Shown: one piece after another, positions 6,761 to 14,500 of the stretch | Layout of the letters: every line of letters starts with the position of its first letter | Numbering within the stretch: the first letter of the stretch is position 1 | Assembly (NCBI GenBank): GCA_017861215.1 | Contig: JAGFXN010000030.1 | Location: 1 to 14,537, forward strand | DNA length: 14,537 bases | Source of the DNA: Deltaproteobacteria bacterium | GTDB taxonomy: Bacteria > Desulfobacterota > Desulfuromonadia > Geobacterales > DSM-12255 | Direction: 5' to 3' | Notes under the pieces: model-generated | Databases searched by the model: none | The model's input: the letters and a program-made list of their open reading frames with translations, nothing else | Told to the model about the DNA's origin: nothing | Made by a program: the position numbers and the translations under genes

Positions 6761-7819
6761 ATGAAGACAGGAAAATATGCAGCGCTGGCTCTCGTTCTTG
6801 TAGCGGCGATCTTTTCCGGCAGGGCAGCTGTTGCCGAGCAGCAGAGCGAACCGACCGTTTATGTGGTCAAAAAGGGGGATACTCTCTGGGGACTCTCCGA
6901 CCGCTTCATGAAAGACCCGTACTACTGGCCGGATATGTGGGCCAGTAACCCTGCTGATATAAAAAATCCGCACTTTATCTTTCCGGGGCAGCGGCTGAGG
7001 ATTTATCCGGACAGGATTGAAGTCGAAACCGTCAGCACAAAGGTGGAAAGCAGTCCGGCTGTAGAAGCACCGGCGCCGCAAGCCGCTGCAGCCCCCCCCC
7101 CGCCGGTTCAGGAACCCGCCGAAAATGTGGTTGAAGAGCGCCGCTTTACCGTAACCGGCGGTGAAGGTTTCATAGCCGGAAATGAGTTCAAGCCGGTCGG
7201 TTTTGTGATCGCCGGTCAGCACAACAGGCGGATGTATGCTGCCGACGATGTAATCTATACCGATATCGGCCTCAAACAGAGGGGGAAGGTCGGGCAGCGC
7301 TTCAATGCCTTCAAACAGCACGGGGAAATAAGCCATCCGGTCACCAACCAGATCCTTGGTTACCGGGTTGTCCCGCTCGGCAGCATCCAGCTCACGGAAA
7401 TGGCGGAAAAGAGTTCCAAGGCGCTGGTAACCGAATCATTCCTGGAGATTGAACCCGGCGCGGCGCTGCTGCCGTATAAAAACAGGAAAAAAGAGGTAAC
7501 GCTGCAGGCACCGGAACTTGACCTTTCCGGATATATCGTCGAGACCAGGACCGGCATCCAGGCGATAGCGGCCGGAGACATTGCCTACATTGACCGTGGA
7601 GAACGCCAGGGGGTCAAGGCCGGCAACCTCTTCTATGTAGTGCGCAAGGTAAAGGTAGAGATAGAATACTTTTCGACCTCTGACTACGATCTCCCGGTTG
7701 ACGTGCTTGGCGCCCTGCTGGTTGTAGAGACGAACGAAAACACCTCGACTGTTCTGGTGATAAAAAGCATCGACTCAATCTACAAAGGTGACAGGATCGA
7801 GATGAAGAAAGGGCGTTGA
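6761..7819 (+). CDS. Exported LysM-domain protein
   Basis: A 352-residue exported protein. It has a signal peptide (about 1-25, AVA cut), one LysM domain (about 33-82: YVVKKGDTLWGLSDRF, then NPHFIFPGQRLRIYP) that normally binds peptidoglycan glycan, a Pro/Ala-rich linker (about 101-119), and a long C-terminal region of beta-rich appearance with no motif I can name. LysM proteins of this shape in delta-type proteobacteria are mostly uncharacterised; a periplasmic wall-associated role is inferred. The start at 6761 is set by the signal peptide and GAGGTG just upstream; an in-frame ATG at 6641 lies inside the preceding gene and is rejected. Codons for the proline linker contain a run of ten C residues (7092-7101), a possible slippage site. 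Confidence 0.87.
   Translation: MKTGKYAALALVLVAAIFSGRAAVAEQQSEPTVYVVKKGDTLWGLSDRFMKDPYYWPDMWASNPADIKNPHFIFPGQRLRIYPDRIEVETVSTKVESSPAVEAPAPQAAAAPPPPVQEPAENVVEERRFTVTGGEGFIAGNEFKPVGFVIAGQHNRRMYAADDVIYTDIGLKQRGKVGQRFNAFKQHGEISHPVTNQILGYRVVPLGSIQLTEMAEKSSKALVTESFLEIEPGAALLPYKNRKKEVTLQAPELDLSGYIVETRTGIQAIAAGDIAYIDRGERQGVKAGNLFYVVRKVKVEIEYFSTSDYDLPVDVLGALLVVETNENTSTVLVIKSIDSIYKGDRIEMKKGR
7092..7101 (+). repeat. Ten-base poly-C tract inside the LysM gene
   Basis: C10 lies in the Pro-rich linker (Ala-Pro-Pro-Pro-Pro) of the LysM protein. Gain or loss of one C would shift the frame after the LysM domain and remove the C-terminal two thirds. Confidence 0.9.
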
Positions 7820-7829
7820 TTTCGAAATT

Positions 7830-8918
7830 ATGGCCACAGACGACCCTTTTTACTGGTTTGCGCTCCGTTCCGTCCCTGCCGTTGGCAACGTGACCTTCCG
7901 GCGGCTGCTGACAGCGTTCGGGTCGCCTGAAAAAGTCCTGCACGCCACAGCTGCCGAGCTTGCCGCCGTAGAGGGTGTCCGCCCGGCGGTTGCCGAAGCA
8001 ATAAAAACCCATGATTACCGCAAAGCGGCAGAAACAGAGTCAGCAGCCTTGCTGAAAAGCGGCGCCAGAGTGGTAACTCTGGCTGACGATGCATACCCGC
8101 CCCTGCTCAGGGAGATTCCCGATCCCCCGCCCTACCTCTATCTGAAAGGCTCTCTCCCTGCTTCCAGGACAGCGGTAGCCGTCGTCGGCTCCCGCCGTGC
8201 ATCAGAGTACGGCATTTCATCCACGACAAGACTCGCGCGCGGACTTGCCGAGCAGGGCATCACCATTGTCTCCGGTCTTGCCCAGGGGGTTGATGCAGCC
8301 GCACACCGGGCAGCGCTGCAGGCTGCAGGCAGCACTGTCGGCGTCCTTGGCTGCGGCATCGACCTGATCTACCCTGCCGAAAACCGCAGGCTTTTTCAGG
8401 AGATGGCTGAAAAAGGGGGCATCATCAGTGAATTCCCTGTCGGCACGCCGCCCGATGCCCCGAATTTCCCGCGCAGAAACAGGCTGATAAGCGGTCTTTC
8501 CCGGGGGGTTCTGGTGGTAGAGGCTGCCGAAAAAAGCGGTTCTCTGATCACTGCCCGTTTTGCCCTTGAGCAGGGGCGGGAAGTTTTTGCCGTTCCAGGC
8601 AATATAACTTTCCGGGCAAGCCGCGGGACCAACAGTCTGATCAAGCAGGGAGCAAAGCTGGTGGAGACAGTTGCGGACATTCTCGGCGAACTGCCGCCCG
8701 AGACTGCCGGACTCCCCCAGTGGGCACAGAAACAGCAGTTCAACCTCTCCGTTGACGAGGAAAAGCTTTGCACACTCCTGGCCGAGGGTCCGCTGCAGAT
8801 AGATGAAGTAACGCACCGGAGCGGATTGACAGTGCCGGCTGTTTCCGCTATGCTCCTTCGCCTTGAACTGCAGGGTGCGGTTGTGCAGCTCTCCGGCAAA
8901 ATATTTACGCTCTCCTGA
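7830..8918 (+). CDS. dprA: DNA processing protein DprA
   Basis: DprA binds incoming single-stranded DNA in natural transformation and loads RecA on it; it is also widespread in bacteria not known to be competent. The 362 residues hold an N-terminal helix-hairpin-helix-like region (about 1-65), the Rossmann-like core (about 110-285) with VAVVGSRRASEYG, GITIVSGLAQGVDAAAHR, LGCGIDLIYP, FPRRNRLISGLS and SGSLITARFALEQGR, and a C-terminal winged-helix-like domain (about 305-360). The ATG at 7830 is 10 bases after the LysM stop; its Shine-Dalgarno is poor, and it is chosen because the family N-terminus begins there. A hairpin overlaps its stop codon. Confidence 0.95.
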   Translation: MATDDPFYWFALRSVPAVGNVTFRRLLTAFGSPEKVLHATAAELAAVEGVRPAVAEAIKTHDYRKAAETESAALLKSGARVVTLADDAYPPLLREIPDPPPYLYLKGSLPASRTAVAVVGSRRASEYGISSTTRLARGLAEQGITIVSGLAQGVDAAAHRAALQAAGSTVGVLGCGIDLIYPAENRRLFQEMAEKGGIISEFPVGTPPDAPNFPRRNRLISGLSRGVLVVEAAEKSGSLITARFALEQGREVFAVPGNITFRASRGTNSLIKQGAKLVETVADILGELPPETAGLPQWAQKQQFNLSVDEEKLCTLLAEGPLQIDEVTHRSGLTVPAVSAMLLRLELQGAVVQLSGKIFTLS

Positions 8919-8938
8919 CGGGAAACAAGCCCGGTCAG
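8915..8938 (+). other. Stem-loop over the dprA stop codon
   Basis: CTGAC-GGG (8915-8922) pairs with CCC-G-GTCAG (8930-8938), an eight-pair stem with one bulged G and a seven-base loop. There is no T run after it, so it is not a standard intrinsic terminator; it may affect coupling or stability between dprA and topA. Confidence 0.4.
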
Positions 8939-8969
8939 CACCAAAAAAACAACTGGAAACATGGATTTT

Positions 8970-11252
8970 ATGGCACACAAACTGGTAATTGTAGAGTCGC
9001 CGGCAAAGGCGAAAACCATCGAGAAATTCCTTGGCCCCGGCTACCGGGTGCTCGCCTCTTTCGGCCATGTCCGGGCGCTGCCGAGCAAACAGGGTTCTGT
9101 TGATATCGAAAACGGCTTTGAACCGAAGTACGCTGTGCTCCCGGAAAGCAAAAAGCATCTCGACGCAATCAAAGCCGCGTTGAAGGATGCGGATATGCTC
9201 CTCCTGGCAACTGACCCCGACCGGGAGGGAGAGGCGATATCCTGGCACCTGCTGGCGGCTCTCGGGCTTACCGGTAAAAAGCAGACGCTGCCGGTCAAGC
9301 GGGTGGTTTTTCACGAGATAACCAAAGGGGCGATCCTGGAAGCGGTGCAGAATCCGCGCGACATCTCCCTTGATCTGGTCGATGCCCAGCAGGCAAGGTC
9401 GGTTCTGGACTACCTGGTGGGATTCAACCTTTCGCCGTTCCTCTGGAAAAAGCTCCGCTACGGGCTCTCTGCCGGACGGGTGCAGTCCGTAGCGCTGCGG
9501 CTTGTCTGCGAGCGGGAAAAGGAGATTCAGGCGTTTGTCGAGCAGGAGTACTGGACGATCGGGGCGAAACTCGAAACGCATCGCCCGCTCCCCGTCGAGA
9601 AAGCACAGACCTTCACTGCCAACCTGATTGAAGCGGCCGGAAAGAAACTCGGCAAATTCGACATTCCGGCAAAAGAGGCGGCTGAGGCACTGGTAAAGGG
9701 TCTGGCCACGGCGGATTACGCTGTCGGCAAAGTTACCAAAAGCGAGCGGAAGCGGCAGCCGGCGCCGCCGTTTACCACTTCCACCCTGCAGCAGGAGGCA
9801 TCACGCAAGCTCGGCTTCTCGGCCAAGAAGACCATGTCGACAGCCCAGAAGCTGTATGAAGGGATTGACGTCGGCGAAGGGACCGTCGGCCTCATCACCT
9901 ACATGCGTACCGACAGCGTCGCGCTCTCCAAACAGGCTCTTGATGAAGCGCGCGAGGTCATCACCGCCCTCTACGGCAAAGAGTATGCGCTCGCCAAGCC
10001 CAGATTTTACAAGAACAAATCGAAAAATGCCCAGGAGGCCCATGAGGCGGTCCGCCCGACGTACCTTGTCAAAACCCCGGCTGAGGTGAAAAAGTTTCTT
10101 ACGCCAGACCTCTTCAAGCTGTACGAACTGATCTGGAAACGTACCGTTGCCTGCCAGATGGCCGAAGCGCTGCTGGATCAGACATCGGTCGATATCTCTG
10201 CCGGCAAGGGCTACACCTTCCGTGCCGCCGGCACGGTGATCCGCTTCCCCGGTTTCATGAAGCTCTATATCGAAGGGATTGACGATGACAACGAGGAGAA
10301 GGAGGGGATGCTGCCGCCGCTGGTCGAAGGGGAAAGCCTCACCCTGCAGCAACTGCTCCCCGAACAGCACTTTACCCAGCCGCCGCCACGCTACACCGAA
10401 GCGACCCTGGTCAAGACGCTGGAGGAGTACGGCATCGGCCGGCCGTCAACCTACGCCAGCACCATGAACACGCTGGTGGAGAGGAAATACTGCCGCCTCG
10501 ACAAAAAGCGCTTCTTCCCGGAAGATATCGGCATGATCGTCAGTGACCTGCTCACCAGGCACTTCACCAGATATGTTGACTATAACTTCACTGCCGGACT
10601 CGAGGAGGAGCTTGACCAGGTATCCCGCGGCGAAATGCAGTGGAAGCCGCTTATCAAGGAATTCTGGGGCCCTTTCGCCGCGCTGCTCAAGCAGAAGGAG
10701 GGCGAAGTCAGCAAAGCCGAACTGACCACGGAGGCCCTGGAGGAGAAATGCCCCGAGTGCGGCGAGCTGCTGGTCGTAAAACTTGGCAAGCGGGGCAAAT
10801 TTATTGCCTGCAGCGGCTACAAGGACGGCTGCCGCTACACCCGGCCGCTTGAACAGGAGGGGCAGGAGGCAGCCGAACCGGAGATTTCCGAAGAAAAGTG
10901 CGACAAATGCAGCAGCCCGATGCTGATCAAAGAGGGGCGCTTCGGCAAGTATCTTGCGTGCTCCGGCTATCCCGCCTGCAAAAACATTCAGCCGCTCATC
11001 AAACCGAAAGGGACCGGCGTTGTCTGCCCCGAATGCAAAGAGGGTGAACTGATCGAGAAGAAGTCCCGCTACGGCAAGATGTTCTACTCCTGCAACCGGT
11101 ATCCGCAGTGCAAATTCGCCCTCTGGGACCTGCCGGTCGAGCAGCCCTGCCCCGCCTGCGGCTTCCCCCTGCTGGTGAAAAAGATCTATAAGCGGACGGG
11201 CGAGTTCCTGAAATGCCCGAAGGAAGGGTGCGATTATCAGTCCAACAAATAG
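8970..11252 (+). CDS. topA: DNA topoisomerase I (type IA)
   Basis: Relaxes negatively supercoiled DNA by cutting and passing single strands. The 760 residues contain the TOPRIM domain ([17 protein letters not shown] at about 6-22; TDPDREGEA at 81-89), the [14 protein letters not shown] segment (about 165-178), the catalytic tyrosine in YMRTDS (Tyr311) and [11 protein letters not shown] (about 486-496). The C-terminus carries four four-cysteine zinc fingers: Cys594/597/614/621, 644/647/664/670, 686/689/708/714 and 727/730/749/754. The start [13 protein letters not shown] at 8970 matches the family N-terminus; ATG at 8961, three codons earlier, is equally possible by Shine-Dalgarno spacing. The 51 bases before it hold a stem-loop and an A7 run. 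Its 3' end overlaps the likely start of trmFO. Confidence 0.97.
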   Translation: MAHKLVIVESPAKAKTIEKFLGPGYRVLASFGHVRALPSKQGSVDIENGFEPKYAVLPESKKHLDAIKAALKDADMLLLATDPDREGEAISWHLLAALGLTGKKQTLPVKRVVFHEITKGAILEAVQNPRDISLDLVDAQQARSVLDYLVGFNLSPFLWKKLRYGLSAGRVQSVALRLVCEREKEIQAFVEQEYWTIGAKLETHRPLPVEKAQTFTANLIEAAGKKLGKFDIPAKEAAEALVKGLATADYAVGKVTKSERKRQPAPPFTTSTLQQEASRKLGFSAKKTMSTAQKLYEGIDVGEGTVGLITYMRTDSVALSKQALDEAREVITALYGKEYALAKPRFYKNKSKNAQEAHEAVRPTYLVKTPAEVKKFLTPDLFKLYELIWKRTVACQMAEALLDQTSVDISAGKGYTFRAAGTVIRFPGFMKLYIEGIDDDNEEKEGMLPPLVEGESLTLQQLLPEQHFTQPPPRYTEATLVKTLEEYGIGRPSTYASTMNTLVERKYCRLDKKRFFPEDIGMIVSDLLTRHFTRYVDYNFTAGLEEELDQVSRGEMQWKPLIKEFWGPFAALLKQKEGEVSKAELTTEALEEKCPECGELLVVKLGKRGKFIACSGYKDGCRYTRPLEQEGQEAAEPEISEEKCDKCSSPMLIKEGRFGKYLACSGYPACKNIQPLIKPKGTGVVCPECKEGELIEKKSRYGKMFYSCNRYPQCKFALWDLPVEQPCPACGFPLLVKKIYKRTGEFLKCPKEGCDYQSNK

Positions 11253-12570
11253 CGCCCCGCCAGTAACCATCATCGGCGGCGGGCTGGCGGGCTGCGAAGC
11301 CGCCTGGCAGGCCGCCTCACGGGGAGTGCCGGTAATTCTCTGCGAAATGAAGCCGCAGCGGTTCTCCCCGGCGCATACCCTGCCGGGGCTGGCCGAACTG
11401 GTCTGTTCCAATTCGCTGCGCGGCGACTCGCTCGACAATGCTGTCGGCCTGCTGAAAGAGGAGCTGCGCCGCCTGGGGTCGCTCTTCATGGAGGCGGCCG
11501 AAGCCACCAGGGTGCCGGCAGGCGGCGCGCTGGCAGTTGACCGGGAAAAGTTTTCCGCCTTCATCACCGCAAAAATCAACAATCACCCGCTGATCGAACT
11601 CCGCTCAGCCGAGATGACCGGGATCCCCGCCACCGGTATCGTCATCATCGCTTCCGGACCGTTGACAAGTGATGCTCTTGCCGAAAAGCTGAAATTTCTT
11701 AGCGGCGACTACCTCTATTTTTACGATGCCATCGCCCCGATTGTCACCGCGCAGTCCCTGAACATGGCGACGGTGTTTGCCGCATCCCGCTACGGCAAGG
11801 GAGACGGTGACGATTACCTGAACTGTCCGCTCAACCGAGAAGAGTACGAGCGTTTTGTGCAGGAACTTCTCGGCGGGGAAAAGGTCGTGGCGCGGGATTT
11901 CGAGAAGATCGTCCACTTCGAGGGGTGCATGCCGATCGAGGAGCTGGCGGCTCGCGGCGTCGAGACCTTGCGTTTCGGGCCGATGAAGCCGGTAGGGCTT
12001 GTCGACCCGCGCACCGGGCGGGAGCCGCATGCCGTTATCCAGCTGCGGAAAGAGACCCGGGAAGCGACCCTGTACAACCTTGTCGGCTTTCAGACCAAAC
12101 TGACCTGGCCCGAACAGCAGCGGATCTTCCGGATGATCCCCGGACTGGAGCAGGCAGAGTTCGCCCGGCTCGGCTCGATGCACCGCAACACTTTCATCAA
12201 CGCCCCTGCCCTGCTCCGCCCGACGTTCCAGCTGCAGAGCGACCCCCGCATCTTCTTTGCCGGACAGATTACCGGCGTTGAAGGCTATGTGGAGTCGGCA
12301 GGCAGCGGCTGGCTGGCCGGAGTGAACGCCGCCCGGCTGGCAGCGGGCAGTGAGCCGCTTCTCCCGCCGGAAAATACGGCACTGGGAGCGCTGGTGCGGC
12401 ATATAACCAATGCCGGGATCAGACATTTCCAGCCAATGAACGTCAACTACGGGCTGTTTCCGGAACTTGCCGGCAAAGTGAAGAAAAAGGAGCGCCGGGG
12501 ACTGCTGGCCGCCCGGGCGCTGGCAGAAATAGACAACTGGAGAAACGAGGTGAACAGTGGCAGAAAATGA
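11233..12570 (+). CDS. trmFO: Folate-dependent tRNA (uracil-54-C5)-methyltransferase TrmFO, non-canonical start
   Basis: Makes m5U54 in the tRNA T-loop using methylene-THF as carbon donor and FADH2. The FAD-binding motif [15 protein letters not shown] falls at residues 11-25 if translation begins at ATT 11233; the protein is then 445 residues. Conserved cysteines occur at about Cys58 (ELVCSNSLR) and Cys232 ([10 protein letters not shown]), matching the catalytic pair known in the family. The frame is open back to 11212 but has no ATG, GTG or TTG before GTG 11326, which would delete the first 31 residues including the FAD motif. GGAAGG at 11222-11227 lies 5 bases before ATT 11233, so ATT (or ATC at 11236) is the best start. 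It overlaps the topA end by 20 bases and the next gene by 14. Confidence 0.9.
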   Translation: MISPTNSAPPVTIIGGGLAGCEAAWQAASRGVPVILCEMKPQRFSPAHTLPGLAELVCSNSLRGDSLDNAVGLLKEELRRLGSLFMEAAEATRVPAGGALAVDREKFSAFITAKINNHPLIELRSAEMTGIPATGIVIIASGPLTSDALAEKLKFLSGDYLYFYDAIAPIVTAQSLNMATVFAASRYGKGDGDDYLNCPLNREEYERFVQELLGGEKVVARDFEKIVHFEGCMPIEELAARGVETLRFGPMKPVGLVDPRTGREPHAVIQLRKETREATLYNLVGFQTKLTWPEQQRIFRMIPGLEQAEFARLGSMHRNTFINAPALLRPTFQLQSDPRIFFAGQITGVEGYVESAGSGWLAGVNAARLAAGSEPLLPPENTALGALVRHITNAGIRHFQPMNVNYGLFPELAGKVKKKERRGLLAARALAEIDNWRNEVNSGRK

Positions 12571-12832
12571 AACCCCGAAATCTCTCCTGGACAGGATACT
12601 GTCGATGGAGACGCTTATCTTCCTTGTCGGCATCATGTTGATCGGCTCCGGCTTCTACACCGGCGATCCGATGCAGTACTTCTTTGGCGGCATAATCATC
12701 CTGGGATCGATCGTGCTGCATTTCGTCCGTAAAAAGGACTGGAAGAAGCACTGGGAAGAGCAGGAGGCGATGCAAAAATATCATGACGAACGCCGCCGGC
12801 AGGAAAAGGAAAAAAAAGATGGCAAGCAGTAA
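12557..12832 (+). CDS. Small two-helix membrane protein of unknown function
   Basis: A 91-residue protein starting with GTG at 12557, with GAGGTG just upstream (12547-12552). It has two hydrophobic helices (about 19-35 [16 protein letters not shown] and 41-57 [16 protein letters not shown]) joined by a short turn, then a very charged C-terminal tail rich in Lys, Arg, Glu and Trp (about 58-91). The topology suggests a hairpin in the inner membrane with a cytosolic tail. No catalytic motif is visible and I do not recognise the family. It overlaps trmFO by 14 bases and maf by 14 bases, so it is embedded in the translated run and is probably a real gene. Confidence 0.75.
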   Translation: MAENETPKSLLDRILSMETLIFLVGIMLIGSGFYTGDPMQYFFGGIIILGSIVLHFVRKKDWKKHWEEQEAMQKYHDERRRQEKEKKDGKQ

Positions 12833-13409
12833 CGCCATCGTGCTTGCCTCCGCATCGCCGCGGCGCGCCGAGCTGCTTTCTTCAGCAGGGATCGATTTCT
12901 CCGTTGTCCCCGGAGACATCGACGAAACGCCGCTCCCCAGAGAAGAGCCGGTCGCCCATGTCCTGCGCCTGGCGGAAGGAAAAGCGCGTGAGGCGGCATC
13001 ACGGGCCGCAGGGCGTTTTTTCATCGGCGCCGATACGATCGTGCTCTGCGACGGCGAGATCCTCGGCAAGCCGGCTGATAATGATGCGGCGACGATAATG
13101 CTGCGCAAGCTCTCCGGCAGGAAACACCACGTCATTACCGGCTTTGCCGTCATCGACCGGGAGAGCGGCCGGGCGATCAAGCGCAGTGTCAGCACCGAAG
13201 TCTTCTTCCGTCTGCTTGGCGATGCCGAGATAGCCTCCTACGTCTCCAGCGGCTGTCCCCTCGACAAGGCCGGAGCCTATGCCATCCAGGGGGGGGCGGC
13301 AGCCATGGTCACCAGGATAAACGGCTCGTATACCAACGTGGTCGGACTGCCGCTCTGTGAAGTGGTCGAGGTCTTGCGTGAACTGGGAGCAACGGATGCA
13401 TCTGACTGA
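12819..13409 (+). CDS. maf: Maf-family nucleoside triphosphate pyrophosphatase
   Basis: Maf proteins hydrolyse dTTP, UTP and related or modified nucleotides to the monophosphate, a house-cleaning role sometimes linked to inhibition of division. The 196-residue protein shows the family motifs: LASASPRRAELL (9-20), GADTIV (70-75) with the following KPAD (84-87), and DKAGAYAIQGGA (149-160) then GSYTNVVGLPL (169-179). The YhdE-type (dTTP/UTP) subgroup is likelier than the m7GTP type, from overall look only. The start at 12819 is chosen by the family N-terminus and AGGA elements about 8 bases upstream; an in-frame ATG at 12783 would add 12 basic residues. It overlaps both neighbours by 14 bases. 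Confidence 0.94.
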   Translation: MASSNAIVLASASPRRAELLSSAGIDFSVVPGDIDETPLPREEPVAHVLRLAEGKAREAASRAAGRFFIGADTIVLCDGEILGKPADNDAATIMLRKLSGRKHHVITGFAVIDRESGRAIKRSVSTEVFFRLLGDAEIASYVSSGCPLDKAGAYAIQGGAAAMVTRINGSYTNVVGLPLCEVVEVLRELGATDASD

Positions 13410-14079
13410 CAATCTGGCAGCGGTAAAGCGGAAGATTGCGGCGGCGGCGCTCGCCGCCGGCCGGGAACCGTCGGCAGTCCGGCTGGTAGCCGTTTCCAAG
13501 ACGAAACCGGCAGCACTGGTGGCAGAGGCAGCCGCCGCCGGGCAGCGGCTGTTCGGCGAAAACTACGTTCAGGAGCTGACCGCCAAGGCGGCTGAGGTGA
13601 AGATGCCGGTGGAATGGCACTTCATCGGCCATCTGCAGAGCAACAAGGTAAAGCAGATCGCCGGCCTGGTGACGATGATCCACTCGGTCGACCGGCTGTC
13701 GCTGGCAGAGGAGATCGACAGGCAGTGGGGGCGAATCGGCAGGAGCTGCGACATCCTGGTGCAGGTGAATGTCGCGGCGGAGGCCACCAAAAGCGGGACA
13801 ACAACGCAGGACGCCCTGCAGCTGGTCAGGCAGATTGCCGCACTGCCGCACCTGCGTGTCCGCGGGCTGATGACCATGCCCCCCTTTTTCGATGATCCGG
13901 AGGCAGCACGCCCCTATTTCCGCGAGCTGCGCCTTCTTGCCGAAGAGATAGCGGCGCTGGCCATTCCCGGGGCAGCCATGCAGGAGCTCTCCATGGGGAT
14001 GTCAGGCGATTTTGAAGCGGCGATTGCCGAAGGGGCCACCCTGGTGCGGGTCGGCTCGGCAATCTTCGGCACAAGATAA
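13396..14079 (+). CDS. yggS: YggS-family pyridoxal phosphate homeostasis protein
   Basis: A PLP-binding, non-enzymatic protein (YggS/PROSC/YBL036C family) that keeps vitamin B6 and amino acid pools in balance. The 227 residues form a single TIM barrel of the alanine racemase type. The PLP lysine is Lys35 in VAVSKTK; other hallmarks are FGENYVQE (53-60), WHFIGHLQSNK (74-84), VRGLMTM, SMGMSGDFEAAI and VRVGSAIFGTR at the end. The start at 13396 has GGGAG six bases upstream and overlaps the maf stop by 14 bases. It is the last gene in the plus-strand run; no clear terminator follows. Confidence 0.95.
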   Translation: MHLTDNLAAVKRKIAAAALAAGREPSAVRLVAVSKTKPAALVAEAAAAGQRLFGENYVQELTAKAAEVKMPVEWHFIGHLQSNKVKQIAGLVTMIHSVDRLSLAEEIDRQWGRIGRSCDILVQVNVAAEATKSGTTTQDALQLVRQIAALPHLRVRGLMTMPPFFDDPEAARPYFRELRLLAEEIAALAIPGAAMQELSMGMSGDFEAAIAEGATLVRVGSAIFGTR

Positions 14080-14258
14080 TCCGGTACCCGGCAGCCGGCA
14101 TCCCCGGTTCAGCCCCGCGTTGCTTCAAGCTGCGCCCCGGCAGCAAATTCTGCGACAACCTTCTTCATGCAAACACCCGGTACAATCACCCGGCCATTCC
14201 TTCAAGCCGACAATTCCCCCCATTTGCCATCTTTTTTTTCGGATAGCTTGAGGCTCGT

Positions 14259-14276
14259 TTCAATGCATCTATTGAA
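14259..14276. repeat. Inverted repeat TTCAAT-N6-ATTGAA
   Basis: Perfect six-base arms with a six-base spacer in non-coding DNA. It shares the TTCAA half-site with the repeat at 14408-14420. A regulator site is possible, not shown. Confidence 0.4.
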
Positions 14277-14407
14277 GGGCGGCCCCAGGATGCCGGTCAA
14301 GTTCTCGACATAATAAATGTTAATTTTAATTTTTTGCCGTGATATAACACTGCTCAAAATTAATAAAAAATGGCAATTTGCTTTTAATGTATAGCCGCAA
14401 TCCGTGA

Positions 14408-14420
14408 TTCAATATTTGAA
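14408..14420. repeat. Inverted repeat TTCAA-TAT-TTGAA
   Basis: Perfect five-base arms with a three-base spacer in AT-rich DNA about 80 bases before a possible gene start. It shares the TTCAA half-site with the repeat at 14259-14276. Confidence 0.4.
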
Positions 14421-14500
14421 CGTACTACCTGTAATAATTCGATATTCTTATGGTATCGCTTGTTTTTTCATTTTTATCCTGAATGCTTTCCAGCTAGCGG

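Larger units (their letters stand above)
14080..14500. other. Intergenic stretch without a supported gene; turns AT-rich from about 14305
   Basis: About 420 bases. The first part (to about 14300) keeps the neighbourhood's GC-rich look; a T8 run at 14232-14239 follows only a weak four-pair stem, so I do not call a terminator. From about 14305 the sequence becomes strongly AT-rich. Inverted repeats seen: TTCAAT-6-ATTGAA (14259-14276), TTAATTTT and AAAATTAA (14320-14327 with 14356-14363) and TTCAA-TAT-TTGAA (14408-14420). This could be the regulatory region of a gene to the right or the edge of transferred DNA. Confidence 0.6.

Noticed and set aside
8217..9581. 454-residue open frame on the minus strand opposite dprA and topA
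   Set aside because: It lies wholly opposite two clear genes and its translation has no recognisable domain; such frames are common in GC-rich DNA.
11326..11328. GTG as start of trmFO
   Set aside because: It removes the whole FAD-binding glycine motif that is encoded just upstream in the same frame.
10446..11582. 378-residue open frame on the minus strand opposite topA and trmFO
   Set aside because: Antisense to conserved coding sequence, with no domain or plausible start signal.
11605..12636. 343-residue open frame on the minus strand opposite trmFO
   Set aside because: Antisense to conserved coding sequence and without family features.
14198..14239. Intrinsic terminator after yggS ending in a T8 run
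   Set aside because: The only stem before the T run is CGGC/GCCG with an 11-base loop and it is separated from the T run by over 20 bases.
14240..14249. CGGATAGCTT occurring both at the window start (1-10) and here, as a possible repeat end
   Set aside because: The match stops after ten bases and the first copy is inside pabB coding sequence; most likely chance.
14370..14381. Sigma54-like TGGCAATTTGC
   Set aside because: The GG and GC elements are 6 bases apart rather than the required 10.
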